A DNA stretch of 64,000 nt from CAVPHV01 sp963821095 (GTDB lineage: Bacteria > Actinomycetota > Acidimicrobiia > Spongiisociales > UBA5794), in the NCBI GenBank assembly GCA_963821095.1, contig CAWGCJ010000004.1, positions 186,001 through 250,000 on the forward strand. Reading direction: 5' to 3'. Positions 45,108 through 53,541 of this stretch are shown here, piece by piece. The notes beneath the pieces were generated by a model, which worked only from the letters and a program-made list of their open reading frames with translations, made no database searches and was not told the origin of the DNA. The position numbers and the translations under genes are program-made. Each line of letters opens with the position of its first letter. Positions within the stretch are counted from its first letter, which is position 1.

Positions 45108-46094
45108 TCAGTCGCGCAGCCGGCGGCCGGTCAGGTTGAGGAACACGTCTTCGAGAGTGGAGCGGCGGATGGACACGTTGCGCAGCTCGATGCCGTTGCC
45201 GGCCGACCAGCGGTAGAGGGCGGGCACCGCAACGTCGGCGGCGTCGACGGTCAACTCGTGGGTGGCCGAACCGTTGAGCCGGCTACGGGCATCCGTCACG
45301 GCGGGCAGGGCGGCGAGGTCGGCGCTCTCCACTTCGTGGTCGGTCGTGAAGACGACCGTGGTGCCCGATCCGTACCGGTCCATCAGGGCGGTGGGCGTGT
45401 CGATGGCGGCGATGCGCCCGTGGTCGATTACGGCGACGCGGTCCGCCAGAGTCTCGGCTTCCTCCATGTAGTGCGTGGTGAGGATGACGGTGCGTCCCTC
45501 GTCGGAGAGGCCCCGAATGACGTCCCACATGCTGCGGCGAGCTTGCGGGTCGAGCCCGGTGGTGGGTTCATCGAGGAACACGACCTCGGGGTCGTTGACG
45601 AGTGCGGCGACGATGGAGAACCGTTGCGCCTGCCCGCCGGAGAGTTCGCCGACAAGGGCCTTGCGCTTGTTGGTCAGCCCGACGCGGGCAAGGAGGTCGT
45701 CGGTGTCGAGTCGCCTCGGGTAGAAGCCGCCGAAGAGGTCGAGCAACTCGCCGAGTCGGAGGAACTCGAAGTAGGCCGATGATTGGAGTTGGACGCCGAT
45801 CCGACGCTTCACGTCGAGCGGGTCCGTCTGGGGGTTGACGCCGAGGACGCGAACCCGGCCGGCGTCGGCGGGCGTCAGCCCTTCGACGATCTCGAGGGTC
45901 GTCGTCTTGCCCGCACCGTTGGGCCCGAGAATCCCGAACACCTCGCCGCTGCGGACGGTGAGGTCGATGCCGTCGACGGCTGCAAAGGTGCCGCCCTCGG
46001 GGCTGGGGTAATACTTGACGAGCCCTTCGATCTCCACGGCTTCGTGGCCGGTGGTAGGCGGCTCCGCTCTCGATGGGGCGGTCGTGGTCTCCAT
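45108..46094 (-). CDS. ABC exporter ATPase (DrrA/CcmA type)
   Basis: A 328-residue ATP-binding subunit. Walker A is LGPNGAGKTTTLEIVE, the signature GELSGGQAQRFS, Walker B EVVFLDEPTTGLDPQARR, and the switch histidine lies in ILTTHYMEEAETLADRVAV. The C-terminal 90 residues form the DrrA-type regulatory extension. With its permease neighbour it would drive export of a drug-like or lipid substrate. Its start is 114 bases from the divergent MarR gene, with operator-like repeats between. GGGAGA lies seven bases before the ATG. Confidence 0.93.
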   Translation of the reverse strand: METTTAPSRAEPPTTGHEAVEIEGLVKYYPSPEGGTFAAVDGIDLTVRSGEVFGILGPNGAGKTTTLEIVEGLTPADAGRVRVLGVNPQTDPLDVKRRIGVQLQSSAYFEFLRLGELLDLFGGFYPRRLDTDDLLARVGLTNKRKALVGELSGGQAQRFSIVAALVNDPEVVFLDEPTTGLDPQARRSMWDVIRGLSDEGRTVILTTHYMEEAETLADRVAVIDHGRIAAIDTPTALMDRYGSGTTVVFTTDHEVESADLAALPAVTDARSRLNGSATHELTVDAADVAVPALYRWSAGNGIELRNVSIRRSTLEDVFLNLTGRRLRD

Positions 46095-46127
46095 GGTGTT
46101 GTCTCCCTTACTCAGGTTCGTAGAACA

Positions 46128-46171
46128 GTTGACAAGTTAACTATATCTCCGAGGAATGTCAACCCGTCAAC
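46128..46171. promoter_or_regulatory. Divergent promoter/operator region between the ABC exporter and marR-type gene
   Basis: An imperfect inverted repeat GTTGAC-AA-GTTAAC (46128-46141) is followed by a direct pair GTCAAC-CC-GTCAAC (46158-46171), with a perfect AGTTAACT palindrome at 46135-46142. TTGACA boxes occur on both strands: plus 46129-46134, and minus 46162-46157 with a TTAACT 16 bases further. The layout fits MarR-family binding sites overlapping both promoters. Confidence 0.6.
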
Positions 46172-46208
46172 TATTGAACAAGAAAGGGAATCGAGGTAGG
46201 GTCTGGGA

Positions 46209-46736
46209 ATGCACCCTCATCACATTCCCGGAGACCTCGACGTCCAGGTTGATCTCGTCCCACCTTCGACCCATCTCAAGGCGGCGTTCTCGCTGTTGCG
46301 GGTCTCTGCGTTGCTGGCGGACGAGCTTGATCGGGAGTTGGAGCAAGCCACCGGACAAGGGCTCTCGGAGATCCTGGTGATCCTGCAGATCATGTTCAGT
46401 GGGGGCCGGCTGAAGATGGCGGATCTGGCCGACACGCTGGTGGTGACCCGCGGCGGCGTGACCAAGATCGTGGACCGCCTGGTCATCGCCGGCTACTTGG
46501 ACCGAGTGCCCTCCGAAGACGACCGGCGTGTGGTCTACGCCCAGGTGACGGAGGCCGCCATGGAGCTGATTCGGACCAATCAACCGATGGTGGAGGCGAT
46601 CACCGCCCGACGCTTCGCCGAGCTGCTCGACGAGTCAGAGCTCGACCACCTCCACGATGTGATGCACCGGCTGTCGTGTGAGAACCCCGGTTGGGCGCCC
46701 CCGGACTCGGTGGTCGAGAGCCACGACCACGCCTGA
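46209..46736 (+). CDS. MarR-family transcriptional regulator
   Basis: A 175-residue dimeric winged-helix regulator. The DNA-binding region runs from GRLKMADLADTLVVTRGGVT through KIVDRLVIAGYLDRVPSEDD and RRVVYAQVTEA, the usual helix-turn-helix plus wing. The N-terminal helices carry LRVSALLADELDRELEQA. It is divergent from the ABC exporter, with operator-like repeats between, so it probably represses the exporter and itself until a ligand binds. Its last codons lie in the first copy of a 69-bp tandem duplication. Confidence 0.9.
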   Translation: MHPHHIPGDLDVQVDLVPPSTHLKAAFSLLRVSALLADELDRELEQATGQGLSEILVILQIMFSGGRLKMADLADTLVVTRGGVTKIVDRLVIAGYLDRVPSEDDRRVVYAQVTEAAMELIRTNQPMVEAITARRFAELLDESELDHLHDVMHRLSCENPGWAPPDSVVESHDHA

Positions 46737-46843
46737 GGGGTGGTCGGACCGGCGGTCTCGGCCGGGCCGGGTGGCTACCTGGTCGAGAGCCACGACCACA
46801 CCTGAGGGGTGATCCAGCCGGCGGTCTCGGCCAGGCCGGGTGG
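46712..46843. repeat. Tandem direct repeat (two ~69-bp units) at the 3' end of the marR-type gene
   Basis: Bases 46712-46774 and 46781-46843 are near-identical (about 57 of 63 match by eye) at a spacing of 69 bases. The first copy contains the last codons and the stop of the MarR-family gene. The second is non-coding. It looks like a local slippage duplication that left a spare gene end. Confidence 0.85.
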
Positions 46844-46873
46844 GCTCCGTGGCCATGTTCGTTGCGTTGAGTA

Positions 46874-48196
46874 GTGGCCATGCTCGTAAGTGCGTGCGCC
46901 GTCGACCACACCCCGTCGAGCACCGTGCCCGCCGAAGCGGACGGTTCGCCGGTCGAGCCGCTCGTCGCCCTCGGCGACGCCCGAGCGGTTTGGCAGGCGT
47001 CGGCACCTGCGGACTACACCTTCACCGCAAGGTGCGACGGATGCACCAGCCAAACCGTTGCCGTTCGCGCCGGGGAAATCGTCTCGTTGGCCTCCCAGAC
47101 GCAGACCACGGTCGATGATGTCTTCGAGGAAGTTGACGCAGCCATCCGCGGGGGCGCCGATGTCCAGGTCAGCCACGACCGCGACCTTGGCTACCCGATC
47201 GCCGTCGCCATCGACAACGACCGTGACGGCCTCCTCGACGTTGACAACCGATATGACTACGTCGAAGCGATGCCCATCGTTGCCACATTGAAAGAGCTGA
47301 TGCAGGCTCGCCGGCGGTGGGAAGCACTCAATCTGGAGGATCACCGCTTCCTCTTCCGGGCCGACTGCACGTGCGGCGAGCAGGGCACCTTCGAGGTCAC
47401 GGTTCGGGCCGGTCGGGTCACTGAAGAACGGCCGTTGGATGAGGCAGCCCGGGAATCCCGCCGGCTATTCCCGGGCTCACTCGACGCTGCGTTCGACGAC
47501 CTCGAGGACTGGTTCAGCGACTCTGCCGCCCTGGTTGACGAAGGAATCCTCGAGGTGGATGTTCGCATCGACCCCGAGTTCGGATACCCACGCTGGTTCC
47601 GGGTCGTCGCCGAAGGACTCGACAACGGCGGGCCGTTGACGGACCGCTTCGAAATCGTGGTCACCACCGACCTGATCGGGCCGATCGAGAAACTTGCGAG
47701 TTCCGTCGACGAGGGCGACGTCGCTGAACTCGCTGCGGCGAGCTCACGGTGGGCAGCCGCCGGGCTCACCGACTACCGGTATGCCGTCGAGTATCACTGC
47801 GAATGTCCGGCATCGGCCAGCGGGCCCTTCGAGGTCACGGTCCGCGACGACCAGTTCTGGTCGGGTGCCGCGCCTCCAGGTGGAGCCTTTCAGGACAGCG
47901 CTCTCTATGACACACCGACGATCGAACAGGTCCTCGACCTGATCGATCGAGCAATCCAGGACGGTACCGATGTCGAGGTGGTCTACGACGAGACCACCGG
48001 GCAACCGCTGCGTGTGGTGATCGACCCGGAAGCCGTTGCTGTCGACGGCGGGCTGGCATTCACGATCACACCGCTGGTGGTGCTGGCGCCACTCGGCTCC
48101 TCGATCCCCACGCCTGGGCCGGCCCCCGGTGTCCTGTCCAGAAGTACCCGGCCGATCCCGAGTGTGGCGACGCTCTGGCTGCAGCCGCCGAGATGA
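46874..48196 (+). CDS. Lipoprotein with three DUF6174-like repeats
   Basis: A 440-residue protein with three homologous modules of about 120 residues. Each has a W-x-L/A-x-D-Y/H-x-F-type start (WQASAPADYTFTARCDGCTS, WEALNLEDHRFLFRADCTCG, WAAAGLTDYRYAVEYHCECP), a Cys pair and a following EVTV strand. This matches the small secreted DUF6174 type. The lipobox is MLVSAC, only eight codons from the GTG start. A hydrophobic stretch MFVALS lies just upstream in another frame (46855 onwards), so the signal peptide may be split by another one-base defect. The C-terminus after about 48090 also looks off-frame: CPVQKYPADPECGDALAAAA is legible in a different frame, ending at a TAA near 48210. Function unknown. 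Confidence 0.65.
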   Translation: MAMLVSACAVDHTPSSTVPAEADGSPVEPLVALGDARAVWQASAPADYTFTARCDGCTSQTVAVRAGEIVSLASQTQTTVDDVFEEVDAAIRGGADVQVSHDRDLGYPIAVAIDNDRDGLLDVDNRYDYVEAMPIVATLKELMQARRRWEALNLEDHRFLFRADCTCGEQGTFEVTVRAGRVTEERPLDEAARESRRLFPGSLDAAFDDLEDWFSDSAALVDEGILEVDVRIDPEFGYPRWFRVVAEGLDNGGPLTDRFEIVVTTDLIGPIEKLASSVDEGDVAELAAASSRWAAAGLTDYRYAVEYHCECPASASGPFEVTVRDDQFWSGAAPPGGAFQDSALYDTPTIEQVLDLIDRAIQDGTDVEVVYDETTGQPLRVVIDPEAVAVDGGLAFTITPLVVLAPLGSSIPTPGPAPGVLSRSTRPIPSVATLWLQPPR

Positions 48197-48272
48197 TCCG
48201 CACCCCGTAAGGCTCCAGCGCCGAGATCCCTGTCTTCACCAACAACGACGGCGTGATCTTTGTTGGAGGGAC

Positions 48273-48337
48273 GGGCGTGCAGCAGTTCAGAGATCGCCAT
48301 CGCATTCGTCTGCGCCTGGCGCACCCGCAACCCCAGC
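48273..48337 (-). pseudogene. 65-bp remnant of a cystathionine gamma-synthase-type gene
   Basis: On the minus strand this segment encodes LRVRQAQTNAMAISELLHA. It matches bases 49983-50047 of the intact PLP-enzyme gene 1.7 kb away (58 of 65 bases by eye). The flanks show no further similarity, so it is a diverged fragment of a duplicated or displaced gene. The rest of 48197-48487 holds no gene I can support. Confidence 0.75.
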
Positions 48338-48487
48338 ACAACCCCTTCGACAGGACTTCGCGTCGTTGACTGCGCGATGTGATGTATTCCACCTACCTGG
48401 CCGGGTCAGCGGTCGGTGCCGCTCGGTGTCGTGCAGACACCCTGTTGTCGACCTGGTGCTGGCGTCGGAGCCGGTCCGGTAGCTGCG

Positions 48488-49459
48488 TCAGTGCATGTTC
48501 CAGAAGGTCGATCCGCTGCCCATCCAGGTCATCGTGGTTGACGGGTCTTGTTCGCTTCCGCTGAGGTAACCGAAGAACAGGAGCCTCCCGGTCGTGGGAT
48601 CCTCGACGCTCCAGCGCCAGCCGCAGCAGATGGTCTGTTCGGGGTCCCCCCACCAATCCAGCCCATCGCCGAACGCGGCTGCCATTGCTCCGGCCGTTGC
48701 ACCGGGGCCGATGCCGTTCGCCGTCGCAAGCCGGAGATCCTCGCCACTCCCTGTAGACCACCCGCCGAAGTGATCGACGTCGAATTCCTCGGAGGACTCT
48801 GCGCCATTGAACTCGACATAGAGGCCGTCCCATGCGAGACAGCCCACTTCGGCCCAGCAGGTGTCCCCATCAGGTGGCTTGCTGAGGTCGATGAGCGATG
48901 GCCCGAGGAGAAAAGTGAGTCCTTCGGCAACTTCGTCGAGAGGGTCGCCGAAGTTGAAGGGTCCCAACCCATCGGCGCGGAGGGTCAAGTCGGGTTGGTA
49001 GGTGACGGTGATTCGGGTTCTGGTGTCAAAGCCGTTCCCATCGGTGGCCACGACCGTGGTGGCGTTGTCGCCGAGATGGAGCACCAGATCGAGAGCCCAG
49101 GTCCCATCGGCTTCGACCTTTGCGTGGTAGCGATCTGCGACGCTGACCGTGCAGCCCGGGTCGGTGACACCCCTGAACGTGTAGGCCCCGTGGTGAACCG
49201 TGGTGCCGTTCAGTGGGTCGGTGACCTGCAACATCGGCGGCACCGGAGACGTCGTCGATGTGGTGGTCGAACTCGTCATGGTGGGCGCCGCCGCAGAGGT
49301 TGCCGTGGTTGTGGGGGGATGCGGGGTGGCGGTGGGAACCGTAGAGGTCGTGACCGGTTCGGGCGCGGACGACGAAGTAGTTGGGCCGGTATCGGTGCTG
49401 CTGCAACTTCCGACCAGTACCACCAGAACAACCAAGACCTGGATCCACCGAGTCGTCAT
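48488..49459 (-). CDS. Lipoprotein with Ig-like domain and unknown C-terminal domain
   Basis: A 323-residue protein. A lipoprotein signal peptide (MTTRWIQVLVVLVVLVGSCS, lipobox VGSC) is followed by a 55-residue Thr/Ser/Pro linker. An Ig-like domain comes next (about 75-155, with VTDPLNGTTVHHGAYTFRGV and WALDLVLHLGDNATTVVATD, the bacterial 'add-on' Ig pattern). A C-terminal domain of 160 residues contains GPFNFGDPLDEVAEGL and two Cys pairs. The last domain is not recognised. The linker suggests it holds the domain away from the membrane. The alternative start at 49522 adds a non-hydrophobic leader and is less likely. Confidence 0.72.
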   Translation of the reverse strand: MTTRWIQVLVVLVVLVGSCSSTDTGPTTSSSAPEPVTTSTVPTATPHPPTTTATSAAAPTMTSSTTTSTTSPVPPMLQVTDPLNGTTVHHGAYTFRGVTDPGCTVSVADRYHAKVEADGTWALDLVLHLGDNATTVVATDGNGFDTRTRITVTYQPDLTLRADGLGPFNFGDPLDEVAEGLTFLLGPSLIDLSKPPDGDTCWAEVGCLAWDGLYVEFNGAESSEEFDVDHFGGWSTGSGEDLRLATANGIGPGATAGAMAAAFGDGLDWWGDPEQTICCGWRWSVEDPTTGRLLFFGYLSGSEQDPSTTMTWMGSGSTFWNMH

Positions 49460-49590
49460 GGCCGGCCTCCACCATCCATGTTCCTGCTGGTGGCCCGACG
49501 GGCGTAGGGGCAATCGGCTCATTCTCGTGAGCGCCCATCGGCACGCTACGCCGGGCGCGAGCGTGAGCGCGAGTTGACTTGTGGCTCTCC

Positions 49591-50820
49591 CTAGTTTGGC
49601 GCCCCATCTGCACTGACGTCGACCGGCGGCCCTGCTGTCAACCCGTCCAACGCCGCTTCCAAGTCTGCCACCAGGTCAGCGGCGTCCTCGCAGCCGACCG
49701 CGAGGCGGATCAGATTGTCGGTGATGCCAGCGGCTTCGCGGGCTTCCTTGGCCATGCTGGCGTGGGTCATCGAGGCGGGGTGCTCGATCAGCGTCTCCAC
49801 TCCGCCGAGCGACACAGCCAGGGTCGCCAGCTTCACGCTCTGCATCAGTTGCTTGCCGCCCTCGAGGCCGCCCTTCACCCCGAAACACAGCACCGCACCC
49901 GGCCCGTCCATCTGGCGCTGCACCAATTCCCGTTGCGGGTGATCCTCCGCCCCCGGATAGCGGATCCACTCCACCGCAGGGTGGGCATGCAGCAGCTCTG
50001 AGATCGCCATCGCGTTGGCCTGCGCCTGGCGCACTCGCAACCCCAGCGTCTTCAGGCCTCGATGCACCAGCCACGCCTGGTGCGGATCGATGCATCCGCC
50101 GTGGTGATTCAGCGCCACCCGCAGCCGGTACCACTGCTCTTCGGTCGACGTCACGATGATGCCCGCCACCACATCCGCATGCCCGTTGAGGAATTTCGTC
50201 ATCGAATGCACCACGATGTCCGCCCCCAATTCCAGCGGCCGCTGCAGCAGCGGCGTCGCAAACGTGTTGTCCACCACCAGCAACAACTCATGCTCCCGGG
50301 CAACCTCGGCGCACGCCGCAATATCCGTCAGCCGGATCGTTGGGTTCTCCGGCGTCTCGATGTACAACATTGTCGTTTCGGGCCGGATCGCCGCCTCGAT
50401 GTTCGCCACATCCGACGTGTCCACGAAGCTCGACTCCACCCCGAAGCGGCTGAAGTACTTCTCCACCACCACCCGTGACGGCCCATACACCGAGTCCGTC
50501 CCCACCACGTGAGCCCCCGCCTCGAGATACGTGAAGAACACGTTGCTGATCGCCGCCATCCCCGACGACGTCGCCAGCGCCCCGTACCCGCCCTCGAGCA
50601 GCGCCACCGCTTCTTCCAGCGCCGACACCGTCGGGTTCCCCATCCGGGTGTAAATGTACCCGTCTTCCGTCCCCGCAAAGCGGGCCGCCCCCTGGTCGAC
50701 GCTGTCGAACGCAAACGTCGACGACTGGTAGATCGGCACCGATACCGCCCCAAACAACGGATCCGGCGGCGTCCCCGCATGCACCGATTCCGTATCGAAC
50801 CCGCGTCGCTTCCTGGCCAT
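49591..50820 (-). CDS. Cystathionine gamma-synthase / O-acyl-homoserine sulfhydrylase family PLP enzyme
   Basis: A 409-residue fold-type I PLP enzyme of sulfur amino acid metabolism. It shows GFDTESVHAGTPPDPLFGAV, the substrate/PLP region YIYTRMGNPTVSALEEAVAL, ATSSGMAAISNVF, VDNTFATPLLQRPLELGADI, and the Schiff-base lysine in VVHSMTKFLNGHADVVAG. The C-terminal part has the family motif SLGGVETLIEHPASMTHASM. Motifs alone do not separate cystathionine gamma-synthase, O-acetyl/succinylhomoserine sulfhydrylase and methionine gamma-lyase, so no gene symbol is given. GAAGGTG lies before the ATG at 50820. A 65-bp fragment of this gene type lies 1.7 kb downstream. Confidence 0.92.
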   Translation of the reverse strand: MARKRRGFDTESVHAGTPPDPLFGAVSVPIYQSSTFAFDSVDQGAARFAGTEDGYIYTRMGNPTVSALEEAVALLEGGYGALATSSGMAAISNVFFTYLEAGAHVVGTDSVYGPSRVVVEKYFSRFGVESSFVDTSDVANIEAAIRPETTMLYIETPENPTIRLTDIAACAEVAREHELLLVVDNTFATPLLQRPLELGADIVVHSMTKFLNGHADVVAGIIVTSTEEQWYRLRVALNHHGGCIDPHQAWLVHRGLKTLGLRVRQAQANAMAISELLHAHPAVEWIRYPGAEDHPQRELVQRQMDGPGAVLCFGVKGGLEGGKQLMQSVKLATLAVSLGGVETLIEHPASMTHASMAKEAREAAGITDNLIRLAVGCEDAADLVADLEAALDGLTAGPPVDVSADGAPN

Positions 50821-50926
50821 CGCACCTTCTTTCGATCTCAGGTGCGACCCTACGACCGGGGCCGTGGCCGTTCCCAGAGCCAAAAGGCCCGCCCGCCGCA
50901 CCGAATCGCCTCGTCCGCCGGCGAAC

Positions 50927-51376
50927 TCACTCCTTGGCTTTCACGGTCAGGTCTGCGTGGCCGTCCTGGTAGCCGTCTTGGCGCACGAGGATGCTGATCG
51001 TTCCGGTCTTCGAGTTGGCCGGTGGTGGATCGCCGCCGATGATGCCGACCTGCACCACGGTCTGGAATGTCATGGAGTAGAGCCCGTTCGAATCCGTCGT
51101 CCCTCGAATCGGATCGGTACCTGAAGCCGCCCAAAGGAACGATCCGGACGTTGGTGTGAGCTGAACACTTGCATCCGGCACCGGCGTGTCGTCCTCCTCG
51201 AGAACCTTGACGAAGATCTCCATGGTCTTGCCGATGTCCACTTCCTCCGGCGTGGACCAGGCGGTCACCTTCAGAGTTGGTGCGCTCGGATCGGGCTTGT
51301 CCAGGATCTCGATCACCTGCCAAACGATGAGTGCGGCAATGACGCTGGCCGCGATTCCGGCTACCCACTTGCCCAT
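50927..51376 (-). CDS. Membrane-anchored Ig-like domain protein
   Basis: A 149-residue protein: MGKW then a single membrane helix (VAGIAASVIAALIVWQVIEI), followed by an external beta-sandwich of about 120 residues (residues 30-149). The domain shows LKVTAWSTPEEVDIGKTMEI and DGYQDGHADLTVKAKE, resembling an Ig-like/carboxypeptidase-regulatory fold. No catalytic residues are recognised. The MAMGKW variant start two codons upstream is possible. It is a stand-alone minus-strand gene 106 bases before the PLP enzyme's start. Confidence 0.65.
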   Translation of the reverse strand: MGKWVAGIAASVIAALIVWQVIEILDKPDPSAPTLKVTAWSTPEEVDIGKTMEIFVKVLEEDDTPVPDASVQLTPTSGSFLWAASGTDPIRGTTDSNGLYSMTFQTVVQVGIIGGDPPPANSKTGTISILVRQDGYQDGHADLTVKAKE

Positions 51377-51742
51377 GGCCAATCCCCTCCATCCGTTGGA
51401 CTCGGCTCGTGCGTTGAAGCGGGGTGAATCCTCGGCTCCACCGAAGCAGGGTTCGTCGATCCCGAACCCTGCCGCTCAAACAGCTTCATCCACGACGGCC
51501 GCGAGCGACAGAGGCTGAGGTCCCGAGCTGAGTCGATCGCCGGCCGCCCCAGCGAAGTGGATGGGGGCGAACCGGCCTCCCAACCGTATCTCGCCGTGGG
51601 TACGTTGCGGTCGATGAGCCCGAACCGGCGCCGTCACGACCTGCAATAAGCACCCCACAACCGACGGTGGCGGGGGATATGCTTAAAGCAGCCGACAGTC
51701 CGCGGCCAACAAGGCAGCGGCGAGAAAGAAGGGGATGAGGAG
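51377..51742. other. Divergent intergenic region (366 bp)
   Basis: Between the minus-strand anchored-Ig gene and the plus-strand small gene at 51743. It should contain two divergent promoters. The plus side ends with a good GAGGAG ribosome site immediately before ATG 51743, and an A/T-rich GATATGCTTAAAG lies near 51680. I see no gene, hairpin terminator or repeat that I can support. Confidence 0.5.
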
Positions 51743-51991
51743 ATGGCGCAACGGGTGAATCACCAAGAGATCGTCGGTCAGCTACTCGAGACCAAAGCGG
51801 TGGACTTCGATGCCATCGGGAAGGCCTTCGCGCAGTCCGGACCGAGCCTCTCGCTCGCAGACGAGCCATGGGAGAGCTTCTGTGGAACGATGAGGGGCTT
51901 CATTCGGCTCTTCATCCTCGGTCCTGGGCCGGGCCCGATTCTTGAGGATCTCAACCGGCTCCATGAGGAAACGGGGAACCTTCGCGGCTGA
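51743..51991 (+). CDS. Small protein (82 residues) preceding a DUF6895-like gene
   Basis: A short acidic-to-neutral protein, MAQRVNHQEIVGQLLETKAV followed by a helical centre and PWESFCGTMRGFIRLFILG. The Gly-Pro-rich PGPGP segment precedes a helical end. GAGGAG lies right before the ATG. I do not recognise a family, but an 80-residue protein of this appearance next to a DUF6895-like gene is something I recall from other actinobacteria, so the two may form a conserved pair. It is followed after 34 bases by the larger gene. Roles as a regulator, an antitoxin-like partner or a peptide precursor are all open. It has only one Cys. Confidence 0.65.
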   Translation: MAQRVNHQEIVGQLLETKAVDFDAIGKAFAQSGPSLSLADEPWESFCGTMRGFIRLFILGPGPGPILEDLNRLHEETGNLRG

Positions 51992-52025
51992 CGTCGCGAA
52001 TCCACAGGCGCAACCACGCGGTGAC

Positions 52026-53333
52026 ATGAGCGCGCAGTCCGAGGGCCACGACGAGACCACGTGGCCGCACGATGACCTTGCGCGGCGCTTGACCCAGGCG
52101 CTGGGGATCGCCCGCAAGGTCATCGATCGCTTTGCGACAGACGGCTACACGGACCCTGCTGAGCCGGTGAACAACTTGCGGCCCGAGAAGTTGATCTCGG
52201 AAACCGCGCTGCTCCTCTTTGCTGCGAGCACCGCAGACAGCGACGAACCTGTTCGCTCCACCGTCGACGAGTTGTCCCAGGAGCTGATTCCCTACGCCCG
52301 CGACGAGCGCATGCTGCTTGGGGTCTGTCTCGAACCGGCCCTGGCGTGGGACTACGCCGCGGCGCACGTTCTTCTCACCCGCATTGGCTTTCCGGATCCC
52401 GGTTTTGACAAGCTCCTGGGACAAGCAGTCGGAGCACAGCCCCGGTCGGGCCGGGAGCGGGTGCCATACCGAGTGCTCGAACAAGAGTGGTTGCAGAACA
52501 ACTGGCACGACAAAGCTCCTGAGCGGTTGGCGGCTCCCTCGCTTGCGGCTCTTGGATCCGTCGTGAACCAGCCGATGGACGTTCTGAGCGGCAGTCGCGA
52601 GGACGTCTACGCCTTTGCCCACGGCTTGATGTACATCGCCGACTTCAATGTGCACCCCACTGGCTGGCCCAGGCCGACGGACGACATCCTTGGCGAGGCG
52701 GAGGCGGCGTTGGCGCGATGTCTCGATGAGCAGGACTACGACCTTGGCGGCGAAGTGCTCCTGGCGTGGCCACTCACCGGGCAGCCGTGGAGCGCAGCGG
52801 CCACTTTTGGCTTTCGCGTGCTGGCGGGCGTCGAAGACCAGGCGGGCTTCCTTGCGGCGCCATCGACCCGCCTGGAGCGTCTCGAGGGCCTCGAAGGCGA
52901 CCAGCGCACCGATTACCTGCTGGCTACCGCCTATCACACGGCATACGTGATGGGATTGCTCTGTGCGACAAGTCTGCAACCGGGGAAGGCTCCTCCGGTG
53001 CGCATCTCGGTCGACGGCGCCGTAGCCGGCAGCGCCGCGCAGATCCTTCCCTTTCTCGAGGATGGATCAGCCGATCTTCACTGGATGGTCGAGTTCCGCC
53101 GGTTGAGCAGTGAAGAACGCGACGCCATCGCAGGAATGCTGTTCACGATCGCCGTGCGACGCCACATCCACCTGCGCCAATTCGGACAGGTCCACAAACT
53201 GCTCGAGGTTTGCCACAGATTGGCGCTTTCCGACTCCCCGGCGGCGAGCCAGACCGCAGAGATGCTGTCGCGTCTCGCCACGCTTGCGGACCTCGGCCGA
53301 GTACCGGCGGGCACCGACGCCCCACATCCGTGA
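52026..53333 (+). CDS. DUF6895-like protein of unknown function
   Basis: A 435-residue soluble helical protein. It shows RRLTQALGIARKVIDRFATD, RPEKLISETALLLFAAS, DERMLLGVCLEPALAWDYAA and RERVPYRVLEQEWLQNNW, then EDVYAFAHGLMYIADF. The whole has an alpha-solenoid look, with paired helices of about 20-25 residues. No catalytic motif is visible. I place it near the DUF6895 type from memory of these motifs. The ATG at 52026 is chosen because the upstream in-frame starts (51942, 51966) overlap the small gene. The stop lies ten bases from the convergent small membrane gene. Confidence 0.7.
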   Translation: MSAQSEGHDETTWPHDDLARRLTQALGIARKVIDRFATDGYTDPAEPVNNLRPEKLISETALLLFAASTADSDEPVRSTVDELSQELIPYARDERMLLGVCLEPALAWDYAAAHVLLTRIGFPDPGFDKLLGQAVGAQPRSGRERVPYRVLEQEWLQNNWHDKAPERLAAPSLAALGSVVNQPMDVLSGSREDVYAFAHGLMYIADFNVHPTGWPRPTDDILGEAEAALARCLDEQDYDLGGEVLLAWPLTGQPWSAAATFGFRVLAGVEDQAGFLAAPSTRLERLEGLEGDQRTDYLLATAYHTAYVMGLLCATSLQPGKAPPVRISVDGAVAGSAAQILPFLEDGSADLHWMVEFRRLSSEERDAIAGMLFTIAVRRHIHLRQFGQVHKLLEVCHRLALSDSPAASQTAEMLSRLATLADLGRVPAGTDAPHP

Positions 53334-53343
53334 GCGATCAGCC

Positions 53344-53541
53344 TCAGGCCGCTGAGCCGCGCAGGAGCCGTGCCGGCAATCTGATCGCTGCGCCGATCAG
53401 ATCAAACACGGCCGACACCGAGATTCCGATCAGGCGGAACGGGAGGGCGAGCACCCACACAATGGGGTAGAGCACCAGCGCCAGGAGGGCGAGGGGCAAA
53501 GAGACAAAGGCGAGGGCGAGCCACGCCAAGAAGATCAACAT
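53344..53541 (-). CDS. Small membrane protein (65 residues)
   Basis: MLIFLAWLALAFVSLPLALL continues into a second hydrophobic helix (ALVLYPIVWVLALPF) and an amphipathic, Arg-containing C-terminus. GAGGAA lies nine bases before ATG 53541. A GTG three codons upstream (53550) lacks a spaced ribosome site. No family is recognised. It sits convergent to the DUF6895-like gene. Confidence 0.6.
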   Translation of the reverse strand: MLIFLAWLALAFVSLPLALLALVLYPIVWVLALPFRLIGISVSAVFDLIGAAIRLPARLLRGSAA

